A stretch of DNA of 64,000 nt from positions 89,390 through 153,389 of IMG/VR virus record IMGVR_UViG_3300014913_000007; one strand, 5' to 3'. This stretch comes from a virus. Within the stretch, counting starts at the first letter, position 1; every line of letters begins with the position of its first letter. The notes beneath the pieces were generated by a model, which worked only from the letters and a program-made list of their open reading frames with translations, did not search any database and was not told where the DNA came from. Shown piece after piece: positions 43,801 through 51,914 of this stretch. A program made the position numbers and the translations under genes.

Positions 43801-46167
43801 CTTCTCAGGTTTGTTAAGCTGTCTAGTTGCACGAGAGTAGTCGGGGGTTAATGTTTGTTCTGTTTCGATAGATGACCACTTATATTGTATGTCTACATCT
43901 CTTGCCCATGTGTGACATATCTCACCTACTGCGTATATCCACTTTCTACCTATTACTTCCCCATCGGGTGTAGAAAATTCTACTATATAACTCATATCAT
44001 ACTTACTTGATTTTCCTAGATTCAATACTGAACTAGAAATATCCACATCATGTACCGAAGCCTCTGCTAGCATTGTCTTATCTGTTACTCCAGTTATCCT
44101 TACTCCACCTGCATTACTTGTTAGAGGATCTGGAAACTCAGAATATATTTCATCAAAGTCATCTTCGTTTAAAGTATTAGAGGCTTCAAATATATCTAAG
44201 TTAACTGACATAGTAGAGGTTTTTGATGGGAAGGAAATACTTCCACCTCCTTTAGGTTCTACCATTAAAAATCTTACAGGTAATAAGGTTCCGTCTAGGG
44301 ATCTACTTACTTCTCCAATACCTTCGACTACCTCCATAACTATTTCAGTTCCCTCTGGACTCTCTTCTGACTCTTCTGACTCCGGTACTACATTAAAGAG
44401 TATCTCTCTAGGTTCCCAAGTTCTATCTATGCCACCTGGCTTTGCGGAAGATAGTTGTGGTTCTACAATCTCTATTAGGTATCTGTTGCAGTTATCTAAC
44501 CTTGACCATTTTAGTGATCCACCTATCTCTCCATCTCCCGTTACAAGTTCTGACCTTTTAGAAACTGACCAGTACCTACGGTCTGGTAAAGCTTCCTCAT
44601 CCTGTGCATATAGCATTCTAGAAAAAGATCTGTCGAAAACATAATAATGATATGCTTTACTTATAGTAAGACTACCACTTAATATGTTACTATGAAATAA
44701 TATATTCTCCTTAGGAGCTAAATTAGCTAGCCCTGTTACTAGAGATTGTGATTGAGGTGTTTGTAAAACAGCTGTAAAGCCATTTTGAATTAATTCTGCA
44801 TGATGAAACCTGTAATCAATAAAGATTTTTAAATGTGTCCATTGATTTCCAGTTCGAACTAAAATTAGAACCTCATTAACTTCATTGGGCTGTAGGTCTA
44901 TCCCTTCTGGAATATCCCAGAACCTATCCTGACTAGACGTTACAACTCTAAACCCAGTAAAGGATCCGGTTGTTCCAAGTGTATCTACTAATTCTAGAAT
45001 ACTCTCACTTACCTGCTCATTGTAATCTTCTTTACCTGCGTCCAGTTCTGGAAAGCTATCTATAATAGAAGTGTTTACTATGTATACATTTGTTACAGCG
45101 TAAGTTGTACCTGCAAGATACATTGTATTTCTATAGTTACTAAACGAATTATAAACAAATCCTGTATCGTATATGTTATCTCCATTTGCAGACAGTGGTG
45201 GTGGGAAAGTTACTTCTATGGGTGCCTTTATAGCATTACCTAGGTCACCTATTATGGAGTAGTAACTTGGTGAAGTAGTTTGACCTTCTGTATTTTCTAC
45301 GGGTGTACCTTCACTAGGTGTACTAGGTTCTATTACTAAAACAGCATCCTTCTCAACAACATTCCAAGATACTTTTACTAGTTTTACACTATCTGGATTA
45401 TCTTGTATTACGTCTGGTGCCTCTTGTGCTATATACATAGGGTCATCTTCAAAATCTCTAGACCAGATATAAGGATCTTCAAAGGTCTGATTCCAAACTT
45501 CTTCTGCATCAGGTATTAAGCTCCAGTCTCTAATTAAAGATCTCATCTCTTGAACCTGCTGACCTGTTATAGGATCTCCAGGTCTAACATCAACGTCTTT
45601 TAAATATTTAAAGGAAGGACCTGTATAGAAAGGGCAGTTTGTCTTAGCACCGTTACATGGAGGTGCTCCATCTTGTCCCTGGTGGTACTGCTCAGCTCCT
45701 GGCTGTGTACATTTAGTTGTAATAGTTGTATCAGTAGGTACTGTCTCAAAGGTTCTAGGCTGTATTAGGAAGGAAGGCTCATCTTCATGCAACCACCCAC
45801 CAACTACTATATCAGAACTTGCGGTATCTCCGAGGTCTGTAACTTCTAAATCTGTTAACCCTTCTAAATCTTCTATTACTTTATATGAAAAGGTATTGGG
45901 CGTATCATAAGCGACTTGTAAGTCTTCTGGATTTATATCTTCTGGATTAATTGTTAAGTCTCTCCAGTGGCAGCAGGGTTTAAGGCTGGCTCTTTCTCTA
46001 AGTATCTGATACTTATATGGAAGTTGTGTTACTGTACCCTCTTCTTCAGTAGCTACTACAGTATCAAATACCATTCCACAAGGGAAAGGTACTTCTTTAG
46101 TACTTCCATCTAATAATTCTACAGTAATGTAACAATCTAATACAGGATCGTCATCAAAATTTGGCAT
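40834..46167 (-). CDS. Giant structural protein (1777 aa), cysteine-containing
   Basis: Strand-rich, with dispersed cysteines at both ends (ELLDGSTKEVPFPCG and LKPCCHWRDL at the start; GFHACHG and DTCTSDGKGG near the end). The final 100 residues switch to a Gly/Ala/Ser-rich, then helical tail. No enzyme signature was seen. Like its downstream partner it is probably a virion fibre or baseplate component. Cysteines might bind metal, as Cys pairs and nearby His suggest, or form disulfides outside the cell. Confidence 0.65.
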   Translation of the reverse strand: MPNFDDDPVLDCYITVELLDGSTKEVPFPCGMVFDTVVATEEEGTVTQLPYKYQILRERASLKPCCHWRDLTINPEDINPEDLQVAYDTPNTFSYKVIEDLEGLTDLEVTDLGDTASSDIVVGGWLHEDEPSFLIQPRTFETVPTDTTITTKCTQPGAEQYHQGQDGAPPCNGAKTNCPFYTGPSFKYLKDVDVRPGDPITGQQVQEMRSLIRDWSLIPDAEEVWNQTFEDPYIWSRDFEDDPMYIAQEAPDVIQDNPDSVKLVKVSWNVVEKDAVLVIEPSTPSEGTPVENTEGQTTSPSYYSIIGDLGNAIKAPIEVTFPPPLSANGDNIYDTGFVYNSFSNYRNTMYLAGTTYAVTNVYIVNTSIIDSFPELDAGKEDYNEQVSESILELVDTLGTTGSFTGFRVVTSSQDRFWDIPEGIDLQPNEVNEVLILVRTGNQWTHLKIFIDYRFHHAELIQNGFTAVLQTPQSQSLVTGLANLAPKENILFHSNILSGSLTISKAYHYYVFDRSFSRMLYAQDEEALPDRRYWSVSKRSELVTGDGEIGGSLKWSRLDNCNRYLIEIVEPQLSSAKPGGIDRTWEPREILFNVVPESEESEESPEGTEIVMEVVEGIGEVSRSLDGTLLPVRFLMVEPKGGGSISFPSKTSTMSVNLDIFEASNTLNEDDFDEIYSEFPDPLTSNAGGVRITGVTDKTMLAEASVHDVDISSSVLNLGKSSKYDMSYIVEFSTPDGEVIGRKWIYAVGEICHTWARDVDIQYKWSSIETEQTLTPDYSRATRQLNKPEKFFDPGDGSQKSSGVATYTPACGDHEKTWLFTPYSTCTPAQIAINDGGIILNQRIDLEKDYYERYRGPERQRPYSIQHNVAGIFSSCVFEWTFGTKNRQESTWAGLARLRGPVSEYLDLYLWSAYVSKDWAFPPSGNKGREHIRIFRTMHYREYLYPAVGGLKVGAGWMPAVPFLGSSSIFDDTQPRTLFDYSTESSSLTEKDYNSYEGHLEILSEETGTSTTNSEVVSFEREDFDTTFQVRRPGASNLAYGTRWPPEGLYFNPKEYTTLWGYIEPSSDVGREHSNTVKGSYLNGVVFQKPTVNGSRLTDRFSRPVEIGPDEGLQTVTLEMPELDEDGNEVEYGKIFIDENAPLYYDKADGEIQETDKEGNPAIYTLTTVTGIIAALGELGIEPEIVPVYEPVSAKAAESIPESLEDLEDITFYSNVVSDLSIVYIYSTNGPTGNNLDDEEVIWKGFFKGVEVLAISPRLFPYSELPVEDQSVSQMPTANFGNYPSIDLVTREAKSGRELDAISELFFGEVEAYVYDWKPYSLDDLSLPDPSKGEGQIGPSSITVTFASVVEVSSIEFSYKLYGREQGTVFSQPIAGPFTDPEFSVALVGDTTLELVSKPRISIKEVDNEDVIRNFSFDSTNMEAFKTKQIEVFIGSRDDATGFSLSSFSVKVRRYEGAVEEFSCLDQKYILSKGYGTSDPDSITGNSQYLPSQRKFLSGVGALRDQPDSLETVGIAELWQPGMASLDYEVGTFGKIRRHWASDWMTYDTLKYYEEDTSPAVFVDSTVELSEKRQITLLENMEDKLKSVEKLLKMPLQYFVNASDQYLLSKYNLSTGLEGTSINMNVEASDKWVNADSIVAPVPLPAGWQPDGFHACHGTTEQVVKSCVVNLGVIGFGSGSRTAHYVYKNQSHDTCTSDGKGGRSAYSLFQFGRLTDKIAGAMGTSAAGLLGQVDAGVFDSYSDLLSNQVRSESLVEAVSDAARNREEKARQNLARYRP

Positions 46168-46168
46168 A

Positions 46169-46351
46169 TTAACCCTTTATTATCTCTTCACATGTATTCA
46201 ACTTTATTCTCCACTCACCGCTAGGTAGCTTAAATGCTTCTATCTTATCTTCTCTACACCAATTTTTTACTGTTTGTACAGAAACTTGAAATAATTCAGC
46301 TACTTGCTTTGGAGTAAGTACGGGTTGAATTGAACAACTAAAATTTTCCAT
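46169..46351 (-). CDS. Excisionase/MerR-type helix-turn-helix protein
   Basis: 60 residues. LTPKQVAELFQVSVQTVKNWCREDKIEAFKLPSGEWRI is the HTH_17 pattern: helix-turn-helix followed by a two-strand wing with a conserved Gly-x-x-Arg-Ile. Such proteins are DNA-bending excisionases or small repressors. The gene is one base from the giant 1777-residue gene and has a repeat-rich leader, so it may control the structural operon. An integrase is not present in the window. Confidence 0.85.
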   Translation of the reverse strand: MENFSCSIQPVLTPKQVAELFQVSVQTVKNWCREDKIEAFKLPSGEWRIKLNTCEEIIKG

Positions 46352-46360
46352 TATACCTCT

Positions 46361-46391
46361 ATATGGATCTCTATGGATCTCTATAAAGGTA
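46361..46391. repeat. Tandem 10-base repeat inside an inverted repeat
   Basis: ATGGATCTCT occurs twice in direct tandem (46363-46372, 46373-46382), flanked by TACCTCTATA and TATAAAGGTA, an imperfect inverted repeat with one mismatch. It lies in the leader of the HTH gene, a layout typical of an operator. Confidence 0.65.
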
Positions 46392-46408
46392 TATAGTATA
46401 TTTAGTGT

Positions 46409-47206
46409 TTAATCACTGAAATTTTTAAAGATATTTAAGGCTGTCATAAAGTCCCACTTAGCTAACTTTAATACATTGTATATCTTGTCTTTATCTTGTA
46501 AATTCAATCGTTTAGCTAACTTATCTACCATGTCTTTTCTTTCTCTATTTAAAGCTTCACGGTAGGTTCTATCATTACTAATCTGTGCATCTAATGGTCC
46601 AAGCTTTAAGGCTTTAACTACCTTAGATGTTGATTCTGCGTCTGCTAGTGCCCTGTGTGCTGGTAAAACCTGTTGTAGGTTCAACTTACTGAGTGCTTTT
46701 TTTAACCCTCCCCTGCCACCATAACATAGCTTTACGTTAACGAATCTTGGATCGAATTCAATTGGTGGAAATCTTTTACTAATGTATCCCTTATACGACT
46801 TGGCTACTATCTCATCTTGTAGCCAAGTAGCATCTCTTCCCCAACATGTCCAAACAAACTCTCTAGGATCTGGAAGCTCTTCTTTTAGAATTGCTGCAGT
46901 TACATTTAAGTTTTTAGAGAGGTGAATCTCCTCCTGTGAAATGTGAGTTAAGTTCTTGCAGTAGTCAGATAATATTGGATAAAATATAGGTTTTACTGTT
47001 TTGGTATGTTTACTGATAGAGTTATACTCTAAGTCTAGTATCTCTACACCTATTTCAGTAATCTCCATCTTATCCCTAGGTTGACTATCCCAGGACTTAC
47101 CATCCCAACATGTAAGCTCTAGATCCATCACTGCTAAGTACTTTTTGTCCTCTAACTTACCAAACTTATTTACTATCTCTTCATTGTGAAACTTAGTATT
47201 CTTCAT
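46409..47206 (-). CDS. DEDDh 3'-5' exonuclease (DnaQ/ERI-1-like)
   Basis: 265 residues. Catalytic residues are D28 and E30 (AVMDLELTCWD), D125 (CWGRDATWLQDE) and the HxxxxD pair H184/D189 (PAHRALADAEST), in the DEDDh order. LTCWDG is typical of the KapD/ERI-1 branch, which trims RNA or single-stranded DNA 3' ends. The C-terminal 60 residues form a helical appendix. It is the second exonuclease here besides the polymerase domain. Confidence 0.9.
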   Translation of the reverse strand: MKNTKFHNEEIVNKFGKLEDKKYLAVMDLELTCWDGKSWDSQPRDKMEITEIGVEILDLEYNSISKHTKTVKPIFYPILSDYCKNLTHISQEEIHLSKNLNVTAAILKEELPDPREFVWTCWGRDATWLQDEIVAKSYKGYISKRFPPIEFDPRFVNVKLCYGGRGGLKKALSKLNLQQVLPAHRALADAESTSKVVKALKLGPLDAQISNDRTYREALNRERKDMVDKLAKRLNLQDKDKIYNVLKLAKWDFMTALNIFKNFSD

Positions 47207-47213
47207 ATATCTC

Positions 47214-47591
47214 CTATTTATAGGGTTCCTCTTCTACTTGAAACTTACCAGTAGCTCTAAATCCACGAATAAGTACCTTAACTTTCTTTTCATTGTCGTA
47301 ATAACCTATGAACCAACCAACAACTGGGGAAGATGTTATTCTAATTCCACCTGCTAACTCATCTCCTATAGATATTTCACGTAGCTCAGTCTTTCCTGGT
47401 GGTATATACATTCCCTTATCTACTAATTCATAGTGCTTATGTCTACATTTCAAACCTACAATCTTAATATCTTTTTTATTCGGTACTTTTCTCCAGTACT
47501 CTGCCTCTTCCATTGTTATGACAGTACCATCATTATAGACTACGTACCAACCACCTTCTAACTTATTTATTTTTTCATGTGTGTAAGGCAT
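47214..47591 (-). CDS. Hypothetical strand-rich protein (125 aa)
   Basis: Begins with a short helix then strands (GGWYVVYNDGTVITMEEAEYW, GWFIGYYDNEKKVKVLIRGF). The compact beta fold has no recognised family. It overlaps the end of the primase-like gene by 25 bases and precedes the exonuclease gene, so all three are in one operon. Confidence 0.5.
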   Translation of the reverse strand: MPYTHEKINKLEGGWYVVYNDGTVITMEEAEYWRKVPNKKDIKIVGLKCRHKHYELVDKGMYIPPGKTELREISIGDELAGGIRITSSPVVGWFIGYYDNEKKVKVLIRGFRATGKFQVEEEPYK

Positions 47592-48904
47592 CTTGCTCCT
47601 AGCTCCTCTTTTATTTTTTTATGCATGTACTTACTGTAAGGCTCATCATAAGTATCTAGATACCCATTCTTATAAAGGAAATCTGAAAACCTTTGATAGC
47701 CTCCTCCAAAATCTTTAAGCTCTGGTCCTACATACTTAAAGTTAGAACAGTTACCTCCCGAGTATCCTCTAGATAACATCGTCAAAATATGATCTTCCTT
47801 AAGCCTCTCCATTACTATACTATAGTTTTCGCTGTGAAGTCCAATCTCATTTACTAGCTGACTTGTGGATAGAAATATTTCATCCTTCTCAGTCTTAAAT
47901 TCTTTAATATGTTTAAATAGTTGGAATACAGCTTTTTGCATTTTGTATAGATTGCTTCCAGAAAAAGTTTCAACTATGTATTCACATGTCCAACGCTCTA
48001 GGAACATTCTATCTAAGTTCTTCTTTCTCTCTAGGACACTTGCATTTAGACCGTCTATTAAGGATTCTATTCTTTTATAGATATGTTGAGGGTTAATATT
48101 ATAATCAGTAGATTTGCCATTATTTTTCACGTCAATCCAACCAATGAATAGGGACTTTGCCACTTCTTTATTTAAATTAGCCTTAAAGAAAAAGTAAGGT
48201 GCCATGTCAGTTAGGATATCGTTGCAGGTTCCAGGTTCCAGTATTCCATTTTTGTATATTAAATCAAGTTGCTTCATCTTATTCTCATTCAGTGCTCTAC
48301 TGTGCCTGCAAAGCCTTTTATATCCAGGAGTTGCTTCATTTATAAAAGGTAAGTACGCAAATTCTGCTATTTCTTTTATGGCTAATTCTAATCCCGCTAA
48401 CCTTGGCACATTAACGGGTTCTAAAGAGCTATCTAAAAGCTTACTTCCTTCTCCAAAAGGTAATCTAATATTTCCGTTACTGACGAAAACCTCTACAGGA
48501 TCAACTCTAGGTATTATTTTATGATTGTGTAATGTTCCCTTAATTCTATCTTTAATTATAGATGGTGATGCATGTTTAAAATAAAGTAGTACATGCACAT
48601 CTCCAGAGTTTGAGGACTGTACGGGTATCTTTGGACACTGAAATAGTAGACAAGTTTTGTTAATAAACTTTTTAAACTCTTCTACACTTAATCCTTCAGG
48701 TCTATCAAAGTCTAAAACTGCGAAGCGTTTCTTCTCATGCTTATTAAGAATTTGTCCAACTATCTTATCTCCACGTAGATGCTTATCTATATATGAGTTA
48801 GATATTTTATATTCAGAACACCTCTTCCACTCTTCTCCTATACGTAAGGACAGTGTAGAACCCTTCTGTATGAAAGCTTTTCTAAACTCGTGTGTAAGGT
48901 TCAT
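47567..48904 (-). CDS. Archaeo-eukaryotic-type primase (AEP) superfamily protein
   Basis: 445 residues. FAVLDFDRPEG supplies the DxD metal site (D65, D67). SSNSGDVHVLLYF gives the S-G-x-x-H motif (S100 to H104), and DPVEVFVSNGNIRLPFGEGS matches the third AEP segment ending in a strand and RLPxG. A helical C-terminal half with a possible winged-helix follows. AEP enzymes synthesise primers or act as primase-polymerases. No helicase is fused. It is unusual beside the DnaG-type gene 28 kb away. Confidence 0.75.
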   Translation of the reverse strand: MNLTHEFRKAFIQKGSTLSLRIGEEWKRCSEYKISNSYIDKHLRGDKIVGQILNKHEKKRFAVLDFDRPEGLSVEEFKKFINKTCLLFQCPKIPVQSSNSGDVHVLLYFKHASPSIIKDRIKGTLHNHKIIPRVDPVEVFVSNGNIRLPFGEGSKLLDSSLEPVNVPRLAGLELAIKEIAEFAYLPFINEATPGYKRLCRHSRALNENKMKQLDLIYKNGILEPGTCNDILTDMAPYFFFKANLNKEVAKSLFIGWIDVKNNGKSTDYNINPQHIYKRIESLIDGLNASVLERKKNLDRMFLERWTCEYIVETFSGSNLYKMQKAVFQLFKHIKEFKTEKDEIFLSTSQLVNEIGLHSENYSIVMERLKEDHILTMLSRGYSGGNCSNFKYVGPELKDFGGGYQRFSDFLYKNGYLDTYDEPYSKYMHKKIKEELGARCLTHMKK

Positions 48905-48906
48905 TG

Positions 48907-51366
48907 CTAAAGCCTATCAGCAGCTTCAGTTGCTAATGCAGATCTTACTCCATCTATTAATTGTATGTGTCCTACCAGTTCAGAATCTTTGAACTTCTCA
49001 ATAGTCTGAGCCAGTCCATTAGAGGTTCTAGATACATAGTAGTTATCAATTTGATCTAAGTCTCCCAACAATATAATTTTAGAGTCGTCACTAATTCTAG
49101 TTACAATTGTCTTCACATCTTGTATTGATAAGTTCTGAGCTTCATCTACAATCATTATAGAATTTCTAATGTTTCTACCACGAATATATTGTAGAGGTTC
49201 TATCTCTATAATAGGTTTTTTACCATCTCTAGCATCAGTCATGTAGTCCATTACGTCATTACCATCATCCCCCATTACAAAATCTATAGCGTCTTGAAGT
49301 GGCATAAGGAAAGGTCTAAGTTTATTGCTCAGGTCTCCCGGCAAGAATCCAAGCTTATCTTTACCGCCCATAACTGTTAGAGATCTACTGAGTACTACTT
49401 TACTATACTTAGTTTCAGAGTTTCCTATCACCTGCGCCAATGCTGCTGCTATGGAGATCAGGGTATTGTGTGTAACAACATAGTTGTCAGTTACATAGAG
49501 ATGATCCTTGTCATCAATTAGAATACACTGACATTCTTTCTTTCCTATCTTTTTAATATCTTTTATACCTAACCCCAAGTTTTTAGTATACTGATCTTTC
49601 TTTTTTATTCGTTCCTTCTTTCTTTTTAGTGAAAATAGACTTCTCTTATCTCTATGTCTAATGTTAACTATATAATGCAATCTTCCCTCTACTTTCCTAC
49701 CTGCTTTATCCTTGTAATATGGAAGCTTCTCTGCTATTCTAGCTATACCACCTAACTCCCATATAATGGATTGAACCTGTGTAGCTAACTTCTTACTAGA
49801 AGAACTAAAAGATACTGTACTTAATGTATCTGCATAACCATCTGTATCCATTAAACCTTGTAATAGTTTCAATTTCGAAGATAAACTAGCTTTCAAGTAC
49901 ACCTCTGGTATGCTTTTCTCATAAGAGTACTTCCCATATAGGTCCAAAGATTCCAGCTTACCAACTAGTCTGTTTTTTGTTTTACCTTTTCCAGTATGTT
50001 TAACTAGCAAGTCTACAATAGAGTAATCATATTCTCCATGTTTAGTCTTTCGCATTTCAAAAGACTTTCCTAAAATTCTTTTTAGTTTATTGAGTATTTC
50101 TGCATCTGCAGTTGAGAACGTTGGGGTTCTAGTACGAAAGCACCCATCTCCAATTAAGGCTCCTAGCACATAAGGATCGATTGGTAAGTCTTCTCTCTCC
50201 TTCTCTATTAAGTCTAAACTAAGATTTACTAGTGGAACTCTACCTCTAGACTTATTGTGTGACTTTGATTTAAACTTGATTAGTTGTTTAAGATCAGCAA
50301 CTTCTATCTTCGATCCGTCATCCCTATCAAGCCCTATAACTGACCAAAGGTGGTCTTCACAGCACTCTACACTTCTACCATCTACAAACTCCACTCTGTA
50401 GACTTCCTTCTCGCCTTGAGGAAACACTTGAAGTACTTTGACACTTTTTCCCGTAGGTGTTAAAACCTTAGAACCTTTAACTATATCCCCCATCCTTACA
50501 TAACCTTCAGGTGTAAGTACATTTGAGTCCAGTGGCTGTGCTTTACCAGATCCAGCTCTTCCAGTTAATGTTACCATTTTTACACTTGGATCCATCAATA
50601 ACTGCATAGCATACGCTTGCTCATCGTTTAAGGCTTTTATATTATCTATTTGAAACTCTCTTGGTATTCTAAATAGCTTTCCATTTCTATGGTAGCATCT
50701 AACTTCAGACTTACCTGTAGCTCCACCTTTTACTATACAAAATTCATTCTCTTGTAGTTTATACTTCTTACTAACCTTTGTACCTGTCCACACATGGGCC
50801 TTATGTAAACTGTCTACTAAAAGTTTAGGTGTTTCTTGTATAGGTTCTTCCCTATGTCCAGTATACTTAGTCAACTTAAGTAAGTTTTCTTGATACTTAG
50901 AAGTTTTTATATCATACATAGCTGCTCTCAATCCTAGCAGGATATCATTAGTAACTAAGAGAATTTCTTTACCCTTTTTTAAACTCTGTTTTAATTTCAT
51001 ACATGTTCCAAGTATCCTATCATCTCCTTTTGTTGGATCTAGCGGAGCTTCTAGCTCTGACATGTCTTCAGCTACAAACCTTACAGTTACTCCGGTGTCT
51101 GTATTTAGAATACCTTCGCTTATATTTCCTACCTGTTCAGAGAACCACTCCAGTGCTTTGGAGGCTTTCCGTATGTTAACTGCTTCGCTTCCACCAAGTA
51201 GTTTATCCTTTACTTTATCAAGTTCTTGAAGAACTGTGCTTGTAATAATTACAATATTATCTTTGTAATGACTCAAACAAGAAGGGTCATGTATTAAAGA
51301 AGATGTATCTATTACTACGAGGTTTCCTTTTCCTTTTGGATTATAATTTGATTCCATCAGTGACAT
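48907..51366 (-). CDS. phoH: PIN-PhoH ATPase interrupted by an intein
   Basis: 819 residues before splicing, about 460 after. The N-terminal PIN nuclease domain has VVIDTSSLI (D20), LQELDK (E48) and VTND (D141). The PhoH domain has Walker A GRAGSGK (269-275), cut by a 359-residue intein, completed by T635 onward, then FLPGDLSNKLRPF and Walker B IMIVDEAQ. PIN-PhoH proteins act on RNA, unwinding and cleaving it; phage copies are common but their role is unsettled. The ATPase cannot work until splicing. GGAGTAAT lies before ATG 51366. Confidence 0.95.
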   Translation of the reverse strand: MSLMESNYNPKGKGNLVVIDTSSLIHDPSCLSHYKDNIVIITSTVLQELDKVKDKLLGGSEAVNIRKASKALEWFSEQVGNISEGILNTDTGVTVRFVAEDMSELEAPLDPTKGDDRILGTCMKLKQSLKKGKEILLVTNDILLGLRAAMYDIKTSKYQENLLKLTKYTGHREEPIQETPKLLVDSLHKAHVWTGTKVSKKYKLQENEFCIVKGGATGKSEVRCYHRNGKLFRIPREFQIDNIKALNDEQAYAMQLLMDPSVKMVTLTGRAGSGKAQPLDSNVLTPEGYVRMGDIVKGSKVLTPTGKSVKVLQVFPQGEKEVYRVEFVDGRSVECCEDHLWSVIGLDRDDGSKIEVADLKQLIKFKSKSHNKSRGRVPLVNLSLDLIEKEREDLPIDPYVLGALIGDGCFRTRTPTFSTADAEILNKLKRILGKSFEMRKTKHGEYDYSIVDLLVKHTGKGKTKNRLVGKLESLDLYGKYSYEKSIPEVYLKASLSSKLKLLQGLMDTDGYADTLSTVSFSSSSKKLATQVQSIIWELGGIARIAEKLPYYKDKAGRKVEGRLHYIVNIRHRDKRSLFSLKRKKERIKKKDQYTKNLGLGIKDIKKIGKKECQCILIDDKDHLYVTDNYVVTHNTLISIAAALAQVIGNSETKYSKVVLSRSLTVMGGKDKLGFLPGDLSNKLRPFLMPLQDAIDFVMGDDGNDVMDYMTDARDGKKPIIEIEPLQYIRGRNIRNSIMIVDEAQNLSIQDVKTIVTRISDDSKIILLGDLDQIDNYYVSRTSNGLAQTIEKFKDSELVGHIQLIDGVRSALATEAADRL
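49465..50541 (-). mobile_element. Class 3-type intein with LAGLIDADG endonuclease
   Basis: The intein runs from A276 to N634 of the host protein. Block A starts AQPLDSNVLTPEGYV; block B is EDHLW with W341; the end is VTHN followed by T635. C614 (CILIDDKDHLYV), T632 and W341 form the W-C-T triad of class 3 inteins, which start with a residue other than Cys or Ser. The endonuclease part has LGALIGDG (401-408) and LQGLMDTDG (502-510), so homing may be active. Joining the exteins restores GRAGSGKT. Confidence 0.93.
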
Positions 51367-51914
51367 ATTACTCCATCATCATTTCCACCGCTTCCATCTT
51401 CAGGATCAGGATCATCATCATCGTCCTTAGATGAAAGTAAATCCTCAATATCAGAGATGCTACCCAACTCTCCACTCTCAAGTGCTTGTGTAAGAGTATG
51501 AGCCATTACCATAGTTTGAGTAGGTGAATTCATTAAAATTAAACTTTTCTTGTTATGGGTCCTTAATATTGGTTTATCAAATTCAAGCATATTAAAGTAA
51601 GCTACTACTATTGTATCATCAGTTGGGTAGGAGTATCCTACTACTGATCCTACTAGGTAGGAGTCTGAGTTATCAGTTAAGGAATTTGGATCATCCATAA
51701 GCAATCCATCCTGCATTAACTCTAACTTATCCTCAGTTGTTACTAAGTCTCCGGGAAGAAAGATATATTCACTCAATATCTCCATATTTGGAATATGTAC
51801 TGGGTCTTTCTTTGAAGGATTTACTAGCTTACGTATTAATTTTAACAAATAAATTAAAAAATCAATATGCTTCCTAACCACTAGTTTAAAACATGATTTA
51901 CTTAATGTATACAT
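51357..51914 (-). CDS. Hypothetical protein with acidic tail
   Basis: 185 residues. A basic, hydrophobic N-terminus (KHIDFLIYLLKLIRKL) could be an amphipathic or membrane-touching helix. The middle is strand-rich and the end is very acidic (KDDDDDPDPEDGSGG). Unknown. It is coupled by overlaps to ClpP upstream and PhoH downstream. Confidence 0.5.
   Translation of the reverse strand: MYTLSKSCFKLVVRKHIDFLIYLLKLIRKLVNPSKKDPVHIPNMEILSEYIFLPGDLVTTEDKLELMQDGLLMDDPNSLTDNSDSYLVGSVVGYSYPTDDTIVVAYFNMLEFDKPILRTHNKKSLILMNSPTQTMVMAHTLTQALESGELGSISDIEDLLSSKDDDDDPDPEDGSGGNDDGVICH

Noticed and set aside
46169-46351. Evidence of lysogeny from an excisionase-type gene
   Set aside because: No integrase, attachment site or CI-type repressor is visible; a small HTH protein alone does not show lysogeny.
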